In this document: positions 26,014-33,903 of the stretch, one piece after another
Position numbering within the stretch: the first letter of the stretch is position 1
How the letters are laid out: every line of letters begins with the position of its first letter
Assembly (NCBI GenBank): GCA_903886975.1
Contig: CAISOB010000118.1
Location: 1 to 40,649 of the forward strand
DNA length: 40,649 nucleotides
Reading direction: 5' to 3'
Source: an uncultured beta proteobacterium
GTDB lineage: Bacteria; Pseudomonadota; Gammaproteobacteria; Burkholderiales; Rhodocyclaceae
Notes under the pieces: generated by a model
The model's input: the letters and a program-made list of their open reading frames with translations, nothing else
Told to the model about the DNA's origin: nothing
Databases searched by the model: none
Program-made: the position numbers and the translations under genes

Positions 26014-27026
26014 GACGGTTCTCCGGGTGTTGATGAAAGTGAAAGGAAGGAAGGCATCAACTCCGTACTGAGTTGGTAGCCGTGGCTGTCGAAGCCGGTG
26101 ACGCGGGCGATTTCCTGCACGCGGCGCGCATGGCCGCGACCGGCGATGTAGACGATGACGTTCACGGCCTCGGCGATCAGGGCGCGTGGTGCGGTCACGG
26201 CGACTTCAAGAATCAATTGTTCCAGCCGCAGTAACGCGCCCGCTGCGGAACCGGCATGGACGGTGGCGATGCCGCCCGGATGGCCGGTGCCCCAAGCCTT
26301 GAGCAGGTCGAGCGCTTCGGCGCCGCGCACCTCGCCGACGACGATGCGGTCCGGCCGCAGCCGCAGGGTCGAGCGCACCAGCTCGGCCATGGTCACGACG
26401 CCCGCGCGAGTGCGCAGCGGGACGTGGTCGAGTGCCGTGCATTGCAGTTCCACCGTGTCTTCGAGCACGATCACGCGGTCGCCGGTGGCGGCGATCTCGT
26501 CAAGCAGGGCATTGGCCAGCGTGGTCTTGCCGGTGCTGGTGCCACCCGCGATCAGGATGTTCTGGCGTTCACGCACGGCTGTTCGCAGGAAGGTCGCCTG
26601 CGCCTCGGTCAGGATGCCGTCGGCCACGTAGGTGTCGAGCCGGATCAGGCTGACCGCGCGCTTGCGTAGCGCGAAGACCGGCCTTGGCGTCACGGGCGGT
26701 AGCGCGCCTTCAAAACGCTCGCCCGTTTCGGGCAGTTCGGCGGATAACAGTGGCTTGCCCGCATGCACTTCGGCACGCACATGGGCGGCGACCAGCCGGA
26801 TGATGCGTTCGCCGTCGGCGGGCGTGAGGCTGACACCGAGCGGTTCGCGCCCACTGCTCAGTCGATCGATCCACAGCGAACCGTCGGGGTTGAGCATGAC
26901 CTCCACCACGTCGGGGTCGTTCAAGGCCTTGGCGATGTCCGGCCCCATCGCCGTGCGCAGCATGCGCACGCGACGTTCCAGTGCTAGCGAGGCCGACAAG
27001 CCCTGATCGCGCGACGGGTTGCTCAT
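26010..27026 (-). CDS. trbB: Conjugal transfer ATPase TrbB (VirB11-like)
   Basis: The product (338 aa) is a hexameric traffic ATPase that acts with TrbE and TraG. Walker A GGTSTGKT lies near residue 160, the Asp box is IVLEDTVELQ, the Walker B-like region is LRLRPDRIVVGEVRG and the His box is GHPGGIATVHAGS. The N-terminal domain begins near MLRTAMGPDIAKALNDPDVVEVMLNPDG. It overlaps the RHH gene upstream and trbC downstream by 4 bp each. Confidence 0.94.
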   Translation of the reverse strand: MSNPSRDQGLSASLALERRVRMLRTAMGPDIAKALNDPDVVEVMLNPDGSLWIDRLSSGREPLGVSLTPADGERIIRLVAAHVRAEVHAGKPLLSAELPETGERFEGALPPVTPRPVFALRKRAVSLIRLDTYVADGILTEAQATFLRTAVRERQNILIAGGTSTGKTTLANALLDEIAATGDRVIVLEDTVELQCTALDHVPLRTRAGVVTMAELVRSTLRLRPDRIVVGEVRGAEALDLLKAWGTGHPGGIATVHAGSAAGALLRLEQLILEVAVTAPRALIAEAVNVIVYIAGRGHARRVQEIARVTGFDSHGYQLSTELMPSFLSLSSTPGEPS

Positions 27027-27508
27027 GACGGTGCGCCTCCAGCCTCGTCGGCAGGCGCTGCGGCGCGAACGTTTTCTTGCTGGCCGAAGAACTGGCTGGG
27101 GTCGGGTTGGATTTCCTCGACCACGTCCTTGACCAGGCTGCGCCCGCGCAGCAGATGCCGACCGAGCTGTTCGACAAACTGCTCGAAGCGTGCGCGGCCC
27201 TGAGTGCGCGCCGCTTCCTGATGCGCTTCCGGCACCGGGGTGCTGACGGTCAGGAAATAGCGCACGTAGAGCGCCAGCGTCTCAATCAGGATATTCTGAT
27301 CCCGCTCCAGCTTGTCGAACTGGCGAGTCAAGCGATCCAGCCGTTTGGCGATGGCGGCTTCGCGCTGATCGCCAGAATCAGGCGAGAGAAACGAGGCCAG
27401 CGCGGCGGCGATGATGGAGGACTTGGACAAACCCTTCATGGTCGCCAACTCGTCGAGCCGCTTGGCGTGCTCGTGCTCGATGAAAAGGTTTAGACGTGTG
27501 CGACTCAT
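27023..27508 (-). CDS. Ribbon-helix-helix (CopG-type) protein of the transfer operon
   Basis: The product (161 aa) starts with a ribbon-helix-helix motif (RTRLNLFIEHEHAKRLDELATMKGLSKSSIIAAAL), followed by a predicted coiled coil (AKRLDRLTRQFDKLERDQNILIETLALYVRYFL) and a basic/acidic C-terminal region. CopG-like genes between traG and trbB are usual in Tn4371-type elements and are presumed to regulate transfer genes or act at oriT; which applies here is unknown. It overlaps both neighbours by 4 bp. Confidence 0.85.
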   Translation of the reverse strand: MSRTRLNLFIEHEHAKRLDELATMKGLSKSSIIAAALASFLSPDSGDQREAAIAKRLDRLTRQFDKLERDQNILIETLALYVRYFLTVSTPVPEAHQEAARTQGRARFEQFVEQLGRHLLRGRSLVKDVVEEIQPDPSQFFGQQENVRAAAPADEAGGAPS

Positions 27509-29490
27509 AGGGATATCCCGTCATCAGGGTCAAGGGCGGCCAACCGCGCGGTGCGTTGCAGGCGTGGATCGAGCTGGATGGGCAACGACAAGTCGTCGTC
27601 ATCGAACAGACCGAGGTCGTCCACCGCGTGTTCGGGCTCTAGGGTGAACAAGACTTCCGCCAGTTCCGGCTGCTGCTGGTGGCCACCGTCGTCGATAGAC
27701 TCGCCGTGCACGGGAAGGACCAAGCCGAGAATCGGCGCGGCGGGTATCACCAGTCCGGTCCAATCATCTGGCCGCAATGGCGGTGCATCGGCGTAGTACC
27801 CAAGCAGCAATGGCGGCGGTGCCTGCATGCGTGACTTGAAGTTCGCGTCCAGGTAGTAGCGAATTTTTTGCGCCTTGATCGGTGGGTGACCGGACACCAT
27901 CACCACCTCGTCGTCGGGCGGCAGTTGCATGACTTCGCCGGGCGTGAGCAGTGGTCGTGCCGTCTCTTGCCGCGATACCATCAAGTGACCGAGCCAGGGG
28001 GCCAGCCGATGGCCGGCGTAGTTGCGCTGCGCGCGCAATTCTGTCGCGGTGCCCAGCGCTTCCGAAATACGTTTGGCCGTGCGTTCGTCGTTGGTGGCGA
28101 ACGCGATGCGCACATGGCAGTTATCGAGGATCGAATGGTTTTGACCATAGGCCTTGTCGATCTGGTTGAGCGACTGCGCGATCAGAAAGGCGCGCAGTCC
28201 GTAGCCGGCCATGAAGGCCAGGGCGGACTCGAAGAAGTCGAGCCGACCCAGCGCTGGAAATTCGTCGAGCATTAGCAGTAACTTGTGGCGACGGGCAATG
28301 CCGTCCGAACCATCGAGCGATTCGGTCAGGCGTCGCCCGATCTGGTTGAGGATCAGGCGGATCAAGGGCTTGGTACGGCTGATATCCGAGGGTGGCACCA
28401 CCAGGTACAGCGACACCGGGTGATCGGCATCAATCAAGTCGGCGATGCGCCAGTCGCAGCGTGAGGTGACTTCGGCCACCGTGGGATCGCGGTACAGGCC
28501 CAGGAAACTCATTGCAGTGGACAGCACACCGGATCGTTCGTTGTCGCTCTTGTTCAGCACCTCGCGTGCCGCCGATGCGACCACCGGGTGCGTTGTTTCG
28601 CCCAGGTGGCGCGTCGTCATCATCCGGTGCAGCGTCATCTCGAACGGGCAAGCCGGATCGGACAGAAAATTGGCGACACCGCGCAGCGTTTTGTCTTCGC
28701 CGGCGTAGAGCACATGCAGGATTGCGCCGACCAGTAGTGCGTGCGAAGTTTTCTCCCAATGATTGCGCCGTTCCAGCGCACCTTCGGGATCGACCAGGAT
28801 ATCGGCGATGTTCTGCACGTCGCGCACTTCGTGCATGCCGCGCCGCACTTCCAGCAGCGGGTTGTACGCAGCCGAGCGTGCGTCGGTCGGGTTGAACAGC
28901 AGGCAGTGCGAGAAGCGCGAGCGCCAGCCGGCCGTCAAGGTCCAGTTCTCGCCCTTGATGTCGTGGATCACGGCGGAGCCGGGCCAGGAGAGTAGGGTGG
29001 GGACCACCAGGCCGACCCCCTTGCCAGAGCGAGTGGGCGCGAAGGCCATCACATGCTCTGGACCCTCGTGGCGCAGGTAGTCGCCATCTTTGCGGCCCAG
29101 GAAAACGCCGGCAGGGCCGGTCAACCCGGAACTGCGGATTTCAGCGGGCAGCGCCCAGCGCGCCGAACCATAGGTCGTGACCAGCTTGGACTGCCGTGCG
29201 CGCCACACCGACATGGCGACGGCCACCATGGCACCGGCTAAGCCGCTGCACGCGGCGATGGCACCGCCGCGCAGGAAGATGTCGGGCGCATAGGCATCGA
29301 AGGAGTACCACCACTCGAACAGCCGCCACGGGTGATAGATCGGCGTTCCCAGCAGGTCGAACCATGGCGCGCCGAGGCGCATCTGGTATCCCAGGGCAGC
29401 CGCCGTCCACTGGGTGGCACTCCATAGCCCCAGCAATGCGGTGGCGAAAACCATCGTGATCTGGCCAATCAGCACGCCGGTCGGCACCAT
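27505..29490 (-). CDS. traG: Type IV coupling protein TraG (VirD4-like)
   Basis: The product (661 aa) is the inner-membrane ATPase that brings the relaxase-DNA complex to the secretion channel. Two N-terminal membrane segments (about residues 5-30 and 75-95) precede the ATPase domain with Walker A in APTRSGKGVG (about 150-157) and Walker B in LLLMLDEFPALGRL (about 399-412). The motif GSARWALPAEI upstream of Walker A is typical. A GAGGGGAT ribosome-binding site precedes the ATG. It is the first gene of the transfer operon; no relaxase gene lies upstream of it in this window. Confidence 0.94.
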   Translation of the reverse strand: MVPTGVLIGQITMVFATALLGLWSATQWTAAALGYQMRLGAPWFDLLGTPIYHPWRLFEWWYSFDAYAPDIFLRGGAIAACSGLAGAMVAVAMSVWRARQSKLVTTYGSARWALPAEIRSSGLTGPAGVFLGRKDGDYLRHEGPEHVMAFAPTRSGKGVGLVVPTLLSWPGSAVIHDIKGENWTLTAGWRSRFSHCLLFNPTDARSAAYNPLLEVRRGMHEVRDVQNIADILVDPEGALERRNHWEKTSHALLVGAILHVLYAGEDKTLRGVANFLSDPACPFEMTLHRMMTTRHLGETTHPVVASAAREVLNKSDNERSGVLSTAMSFLGLYRDPTVAEVTSRCDWRIADLIDADHPVSLYLVVPPSDISRTKPLIRLILNQIGRRLTESLDGSDGIARRHKLLLMLDEFPALGRLDFFESALAFMAGYGLRAFLIAQSLNQIDKAYGQNHSILDNCHVRIAFATNDERTAKRISEALGTATELRAQRNYAGHRLAPWLGHLMVSRQETARPLLTPGEVMQLPPDDEVVMVSGHPPIKAQKIRYYLDANFKSRMQAPPPLLLGYYADAPPLRPDDWTGLVIPAAPILGLVLPVHGESIDDGGHQQQPELAEVLFTLEPEHAVDDLGLFDDDDLSLPIQLDPRLQRTARLAALDPDDGISL

Positions 29491-29679
29491 GCGCTATCCC
29501 CTCATGTGATTACTCGATTCAGACCAATTCGAGAGGCCGTCAGCGCGGTACCCGCGAATCAGGATCGGCCTATCGTCAAGGTTTGAAGCGGCACCGATAC
29601 GGCACCGTTTTAAACATCACAAGTTTGGGGGCGCCGCGAGTATGAGAAAACCTGCTCCGGCGAAAGTCGGCTAAGAGGG
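29491..29679. other. Gene-free leader upstream of traG with nested inverted repeats
   Basis: No gene is seen. Nested inverted repeats occur: outer arms AGGCCG (29534-29539) with CGGCCT (29566-29571), enclosing CGCGG (29544-29548) with CCGCG (29552-29556). These lie 44-81 bp upstream of the traG start and could be a regulator site or a remnant of a transfer origin. A CGGCACCGATACGGCACCG direct repeat follows near 29590. Confidence 0.45.
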
Positions 29680-29859
29680 GAGTACAACCTTGGAGCCAGG
29701 CGGCTACAAACTTCGACGCTGCGCAGACGGATCAATCAGCAGGACTTGGCCAGTGCGGCGCACGAGCTACGCCGGTGGGTCTTTGGCGGCGGGAAGGTGT
29801 TGCAGGGCTTGATAGCTCGGCGCATCGCAGAATTAAATCTACTGCAGAAGTCGGTCTAA
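29680..29859 (+). pseudogene. 3' fragment of a GH24 (phage-type) lysozyme gene
   Basis: The plus strand encodes about 59 residues ending at TAA 29857-29859 that read as the C-terminal part of a T4-type/RrrD-like lysozyme: EYNLGAR near the start, then TLRRRINQQDLASAAHELRRWVFGGGKV and GLIARRIAELNLL. Such enzymes cleave peptidoglycan, but the catalytic N-terminal half is absent and there is no start codon or ribosome-binding site. The last four bases overlap the end of the convergent broken membrane-protein gene. It is most likely a prophage or mobile-element leftover at a rearrangement point. Confidence 0.65.
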
Positions 29860-30653
29860 AGGTTTAGCGTTTTCCGAATCTCTGCCCATTCCACTGAAAG
29901 AGACGGGTTTAGGAGCACAAATATTTTTGCGGACAAGGTAATGCCACCATAACCCTTGCCAGTTTCATAGTCGCCAAACGTTTCGAGCACGCGAACACGA
30001 ATTTCATCTTTGTTGAAATTCGTCGTTGTTTGAACAAGGTGGTACAGGTCATCATAAATTCACTCGAAACGCATCCTGAGCCATTCCAGACGAATCCAAC
30101 GGGAGACAATTTGTTCGCTGAAAACAGCCTGAGCCATCGCCGCGCCGAGAGCAAGATCAGTGTTCCGGTTCAACAGTGCGACAATCCACACTGTCGCATA
30201 CACGGCGATTCTGATTCGCTCACCGTGAGCCATTTTCAAGGCAACGTTCTTGCTGAAGAAGCTGTTCTCGAGCAGTGATGCACAAAGCCTCCGAAGCGGG
30301 TTGGTCTGGTCGTTGTTGTAATGGCCAGCAGTTTGCTCATGTGTGATTGCGACCGCGAAGGAGTTTGAAAGTAAATCCTGCCGACGTTTGTCTTCAGTGT
30401 GCGGGGTCCAATAAAGGCGTACCCCGATGCCCATAAAAAACAACGCCAGCACCCCAATGACGAACGCATCCTGTACTTGGTCGTAAAGCTCGGGGGTTCT
30501 CGTTCGCTCGACAGCCAGCGCTGAAATCGACAGCGCAGCCACTGCTAAAAACAGCCAGTCCGAGCAAGCATCCACCAACTCCAGGGGACGGTTGTCGGCG
30601 CGCGTCAACAGGACGGAAGGCATCAAGTCTTCGGCATTCTTCGCACCGGGCAT
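29856..30653 (-). pseudogene. Predicted multi-pass membrane protein gene interrupted by an in-frame TGA
   Basis: Codons 1-197 are open (30653 to 30063), TGA follows at 30062-30060, and the same frame continues for 67 more sense codons to TAG at 29858-29856. The continuation looks like protein (for example YDDLYHLVQTTTNFNKDEI and ILLNP-like FVLLNPSLSVEWAEI). Hydrophobic segments lie about residues 33-49, 62-82 and 145-165. Features such as RRQDLLSNSF, GHYNND, ENSFFS and NPSLSVEW recall a family of about 260-300 residue four-helix membrane proteins resembling S-4TM putative pore-forming effectors. That family link is from memory and tentative. It may be a nonsense mutation, a sequencing error or readthrough. 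Confidence 0.65.
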
Positions 30654-30706
30654 CCGAAATGATCAATCGGTATCCGGGCAGAGTTGCCCTACCTTTTCCA
30701 CCAGCG

Positions 30707-31852
30707 CTAATTCCCGGCACCCCCTCTGTTGTCCGTTGGCGGCAAATTGATCTCCGGTAGAACTGAAGCAGTAGCGGCGCCTTTGGGAGAAATCAATCGA
30801 TACATTAGTCGGCGACATTGATCCGGCTGACTCAGGGCCACGGTGTAGATCGCCCACAGGCCGAGAAACCCCAAAAACATGACGAACTCCGGAACGCCGA
30901 GCTTCTGCGCCTGAAGCGCGCCCCACGCGAAGACCAACGACAGCAGCGACTTGATCGCTACCACCTGGCCCACAGAGTATCCCCCGTCAATCAGGACGTA
31001 GTGCATGTGTTGCCGGTCGGCATGGAACGGGCTCCGGTGCTGCAGCATCCGCAGCAGCATCACACTGCCCATGTCAAGCAATGGCACCGCGAGAATCCAC
31101 ACCGCCGTGATCGGAAAAATCAGTCCGTTCTCGGCGCCAGCGATTTGAATTGAGTACCAGGCAAGCAAAATGCCGAGCAGCATACTGCCGGTATCACCCA
31201 GGTACGTGGCGGCTCGGGTTCGCCAGGGCGTGCGCAGATTGAAGTAAAGAAACCCGGTGATCGCCCCGGCAAGAATCAGCATCTCGAGTCCCAGCAGAAC
31301 CTGATTGCCACCGATGGCAATACTCGAGAACACGAGGATCGGCAAAAGTGTCACCATCCCGGCGAGCCCGTCCAGCCCGTCGATCATATTGATCGCGTTG
31401 ATCAAACCGATGATCGCAATGGCCGTGACCAGATAGGCCCACTTCCCAAGCAGTATGGGTCCAAAACCCAGCATGTCCCCAAAATGCAGGACATGCACCG
31501 AGGTGCCTGAAACGATGACCAGTGCCGCAATGAACTGGGTGAAAAATTTCAATCGGTGGCCGAGTTCGAGCCGATCATCAGCCACGCCGATGACAGTAAT
31601 AGCGAGAAGCGCCACAAACAGGCTCCAGCTATTTCCAGGCAGGTGACGCAAAAATAGAGCGGCCACTGTGATCGTTAAGAAGATCGCCAAGCCGCCAACC
31701 AACGGCGTCGGTGCGTCATGTTTTTTGCGCCCGCCAGGATGGTCGACCAACCCATACCGCTGTGCCGGAGGCATCAGCGCGCGTATCAATGCGGCACAGA
31801 TGAGCGGAGCCGCTGCTGCAATCCAACAGAAGTCAGCAATTGAAGCCGACAT
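30707..31852 (-). CDS. Undecaprenyl-phosphate glycosyl-1-phosphate transferase, WecA/WbpL family
   Basis: The product (381 aa) is a polytopic inner-membrane enzyme that transfers a HexNAc-1-phosphate from a UDP-sugar to undecaprenyl phosphate, the first step of surface-glycan assembly. Family motifs are present: GLVDHPGGRKKHDAPTPLVGG near residue 33, GVADDRLELGHRLKF near 88, the Asp-rich NMIDGLDGLAGM near 158, YLGDTGSML near 217 and the loop HADRQHMHYVL near 279. About ten membrane segments fit the family. Whether GlcNAc, FucNAc or another sugar is used cannot be read. It is the last gene of the polysaccharide cluster in transcription order, as wbpL often is. Confidence 0.9.
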   Translation of the reverse strand: MSASIADFCWIAAAAPLICAALIRALMPPAQRYGLVDHPGGRKKHDAPTPLVGGLAIFLTITVAALFLRHLPGNSWSLFVALLAITVIGVADDRLELGHRLKFFTQFIAALVIVSGTSVHVLHFGDMLGFGPILLGKWAYLVTAIAIIGLINAINMIDGLDGLAGMVTLLPILVFSSIAIGGNQVLLGLEMLILAGAITGFLYFNLRTPWRTRAATYLGDTGSMLLGILLAWYSIQIAGAENGLIFPITAVWILAVPLLDMGSVMLLRMLQHRSPFHADRQHMHYVLIDGGYSVGQVVAIKSLLSLVFAWGALQAQKLGVPEFVMFLGFLGLWAIYTVALSQPDQCRRLMYRLISPKGAATASVLPEINLPPTDNRGGAGN

Positions 31853-32127
31853 AGGGCCATTTCCATTCTGAAAACCGTTAATCGACGGTACACATCTGAG
31901 AACTTGAGGCAGCTTGGATACGAAACGCTATGGGCGTTATCCTGGCAAGCCATCGTGTCAGGGGAGTAATAACGTATTGATTTTTAGTCGGTCGACGCCC
32001 TTAACCGATAATTTTATCCTGCTTCAGTGAACGCTGCATGGGTATTTGAGGCCGGTCGGCAAGCACGGAGTCCAACGGATTAAGCGGCTATCCTGGTTGC
32101 ATAGCATTTCTGTGTAAACGCGGCAAT
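31853..32127. other. 275-bp intergenic gap in the polysaccharide cluster
   Basis: No gene is recognised. The sequence is moderately AT-rich and may hold a promoter for the WecA-like gene on the minus strand. I saw no strong hairpin-plus-T-run terminator or long repeat. Confidence 0.4.
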
Positions 32128-32703
32128 CTATAGATCGAATCGATACCGAACGATGTAGTAGCCCAGTTTAAGCACCTCGTCACTTACGAACTTTTCCGAC
32201 CGAGGATTCCGCCACCAACCCCAGGCAGACCACCAGCCAGGATCGGACGCGATCAGGGAATACGCCAACTCAGTCCCACGAAAAATGGAAAACCACGTGT
32301 AGCGCACGCGCAGCATGTGAGGGGGATCGCTGACCACCAGCACCGAGCGCCAGCCGTAGGCATTCATCCAGGCACGAGCGGCTATCGCTTCCTGCCAACT
32401 ATCACGCGGCAGATCATCAATTCGGGTTTCTACCCCTTGCAGATGCTCCAACGCATCCTTGCGTTCAACAACACTCGGATTGAATAACAGCAAACGCTTG
32501 CTGTAGCCAGCCAGGGCAAGTTCACGGCCACGGGCGTAGCGAGCGCCATCGCCGCCGCCAAGTACAACCACAACATCCGCGCTGCGTGGTACCTCAGAAG
32601 GGAAAGACAGCAGAGCGCCAATCGTGAGATAGCCCAATAGGACAACCTCGGGGAGCAGTAATAACCCGATGACCCAGGCTAACAAGAACTTGGAGTATCG
32701 CAT
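32128..32703 (-). CDS. YdcF-like DUF218 membrane-anchored protein
   Basis: The product (191 aa) has one N-terminal membrane helix (about residues 5-32) and a DUF218/YdcF domain: ADVVVVLGGGDGARYARGRELALAGYSKRLLLF, then DSWQEAIAARAWMNAYGWRSVLVVSDPPHMLRVRYTW. The family includes ElyC (SanA relatives), linked to envelope-polymer and lipid-carrier metabolism, but the enzymatic reaction is not settled. It lies between a glycosyltransferase gene (54 bp upstream) and the WecA-like gene, consistent with a role in envelope glycan assembly. Confidence 0.85.
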   Translation of the reverse strand: MRYSKFLLAWVIGLLLLPEVVLLGYLTIGALLSFPSEVPRSADVVVVLGGGDGARYARGRELALAGYSKRLLLFNPSVVERKDALEHLQGVETRIDDLPRDSWQEAIAARAWMNAYGWRSVLVVSDPPHMLRVRYTWFSIFRGTELAYSLIASDPGWWSAWGWWRNPRSEKFVSDEVLKLGYYIVRYRFDL

Positions 32704-32757
32704 CTGCGCATGATGGATCGATAAATGGAGCCTAGGGCGGATCCCTGGTAGCGCCGC

Positions 32758-33903
32758 TTATGTCGTTGCACGCTGCACACCCAAAATATTATTCACAGTG
32801 TCCATGTAACGCCCCACGACTATCTTCTCGTCAAACTCTCGGACAATCCGTTCCCGAGCGGCTTTGCCCATCCTGGCTCGCTCGGCTGGTGACAGAAGCA
32901 ACATGCGTCGCATTGCTTCGGCGAGCGCCACCGCGTCCCGCACTTTACACAAAAAGCCGGTTTCCCCAGCCACGATGGCTTGCCGGCAACCAGGCACATC
33001 CGTTGTTATCGTAGGCAACGCCATGCTGGCCGCCTCAAGGAGTGTTTTGGGCATACCCTCACGATACGATGGCAACACCACGCAATCGGCTTCTGAATAG
33101 ATTGATACCGTATCGTCCGAATGACCCAGATACTCAATAACGCCTTCGCTCACCCAAGACTCCACCTCACTTCTGGTTACTGCGGAAGGGCTAGGCACGT
33201 CCAAAAAGCCCAGCATACGAAACCTAACCTCGGGAAACTCTTCCTTCAATTGCCGAGCGGCCGAAACGTACTCGCCAACACCCTTATCCCACATCAACCG
33301 CGCGACCATCAAGAAGACGAAAGTACCATCGCTCCGATCCGTTGACCTTGGATAAAACCGGGCTACATCCACGCCGGAACCCGGAAGCAACGCCGTCTGC
33401 TCAGCCTTGACCAAACCGTTATCAAGAAAAACCGCCCGATCTTCGGCGTTCTGGAAAAAAACGCACCTCGGCCAAGAGAAAGCGACTCGATACAGAATCC
33501 GTGCTACGCGAGTGAGCCAGCCACCCGCTATAAACGTGCGCCCCAGGCCGGAAACATTCGCCACCACCGGGATGCCCCACACACGTGCCGCCAGCGCAAG
33601 ATAAATATTGACCTTTGGCGTGTAAGTCAGCAGCAAAGCCGGGCGCTCACGCCCCAGCAAGCGCACCATCTGCAACAAGACCATTAACTCTTTTATCGGA
33701 TTGGTGCTTGCGTTATTGAATTGCATCGGTACATACCGCGCTCCGCATGTCTCCACCCGGCCAATGTAATCATCCGATGGCGCGTAGGCCGCGACACGAA
33801 ACCCTGCTTCGCCAAGTGCTACAAGCAAACCACGACGGAAGTTGAAGACATTCCATGTTGTATTGATGGCGATCCAGATTTCTTTCGACTGCACGTCGCT
33901 CAT
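32758..33903 (-). CDS. Glycosyltransferase family 4 (PglA/CapM-like)
   Basis: The product (381 aa) is a GT-B fold retaining glycosyltransferase acting on the cytoplasmic side. The N-terminal domain includes WNVFNFRRGLLVALGEAGFRVAAYAP and the LLTYTPKVNIYLALAARVWGIPVVANVSGLGRTF segment characteristic of PglA/CapM-like enzymes that add HexNAc residues. The C-terminal nucleotide-sugar domain has VFLMVARLMWDKGVGEYV, then the EX7E-type SYREGMPKTLLEAASM. The start overlaps the asparagine-synthase stop (ATGA). Donor and acceptor sugars are unknown. Confidence 0.9.
   Translation of the reverse strand: MSDVQSKEIWIAINTTWNVFNFRRGLLVALGEAGFRVAAYAPSDDYIGRVETCGARYVPMQFNNASTNPIKELMVLLQMVRLLGRERPALLLTYTPKVNIYLALAARVWGIPVVANVSGLGRTFIAGGWLTRVARILYRVAFSWPRCVFFQNAEDRAVFLDNGLVKAEQTALLPGSGVDVARFYPRSTDRSDGTFVFLMVARLMWDKGVGEYVSAARQLKEEFPEVRFRMLGFLDVPSPSAVTRSEVESWVSEGVIEYLGHSDDTVSIYSEADCVVLPSYREGMPKTLLEAASMALPTITTDVPGCRQAIVAGETGFLCKVRDAVALAEAMRRMLLLSPAERARMGKAARERIVREFDEKIVVGRYMDTVNNILGVQRATT

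Larger units (their letters stand above)
15180..29490 (-). mobile_element. Tn4371-like/trb-type integrative element, apparently lacking its relaxase end
   Basis: Integrase, XRE regulator, excisionase-like gene, DUF2274 and a full traG-trb operon lie in one orientation and make a recognisable transfer module. The left border is the mutS 5' end. The right border is not found: beyond traG lie a lysozyme fragment and a broken gene, not the expected relaxase, TraF peptidase and maintenance genes. Cargo genes are not seen unless the polysaccharide cluster itself is cargo. Confidence 0.8.

Noticed and set aside
30060..30062. TGA in the membrane-protein gene as a selenocysteine codon
   Set aside because: No SECIS-like hairpin is evident just after it, and the protein is not a redox family.
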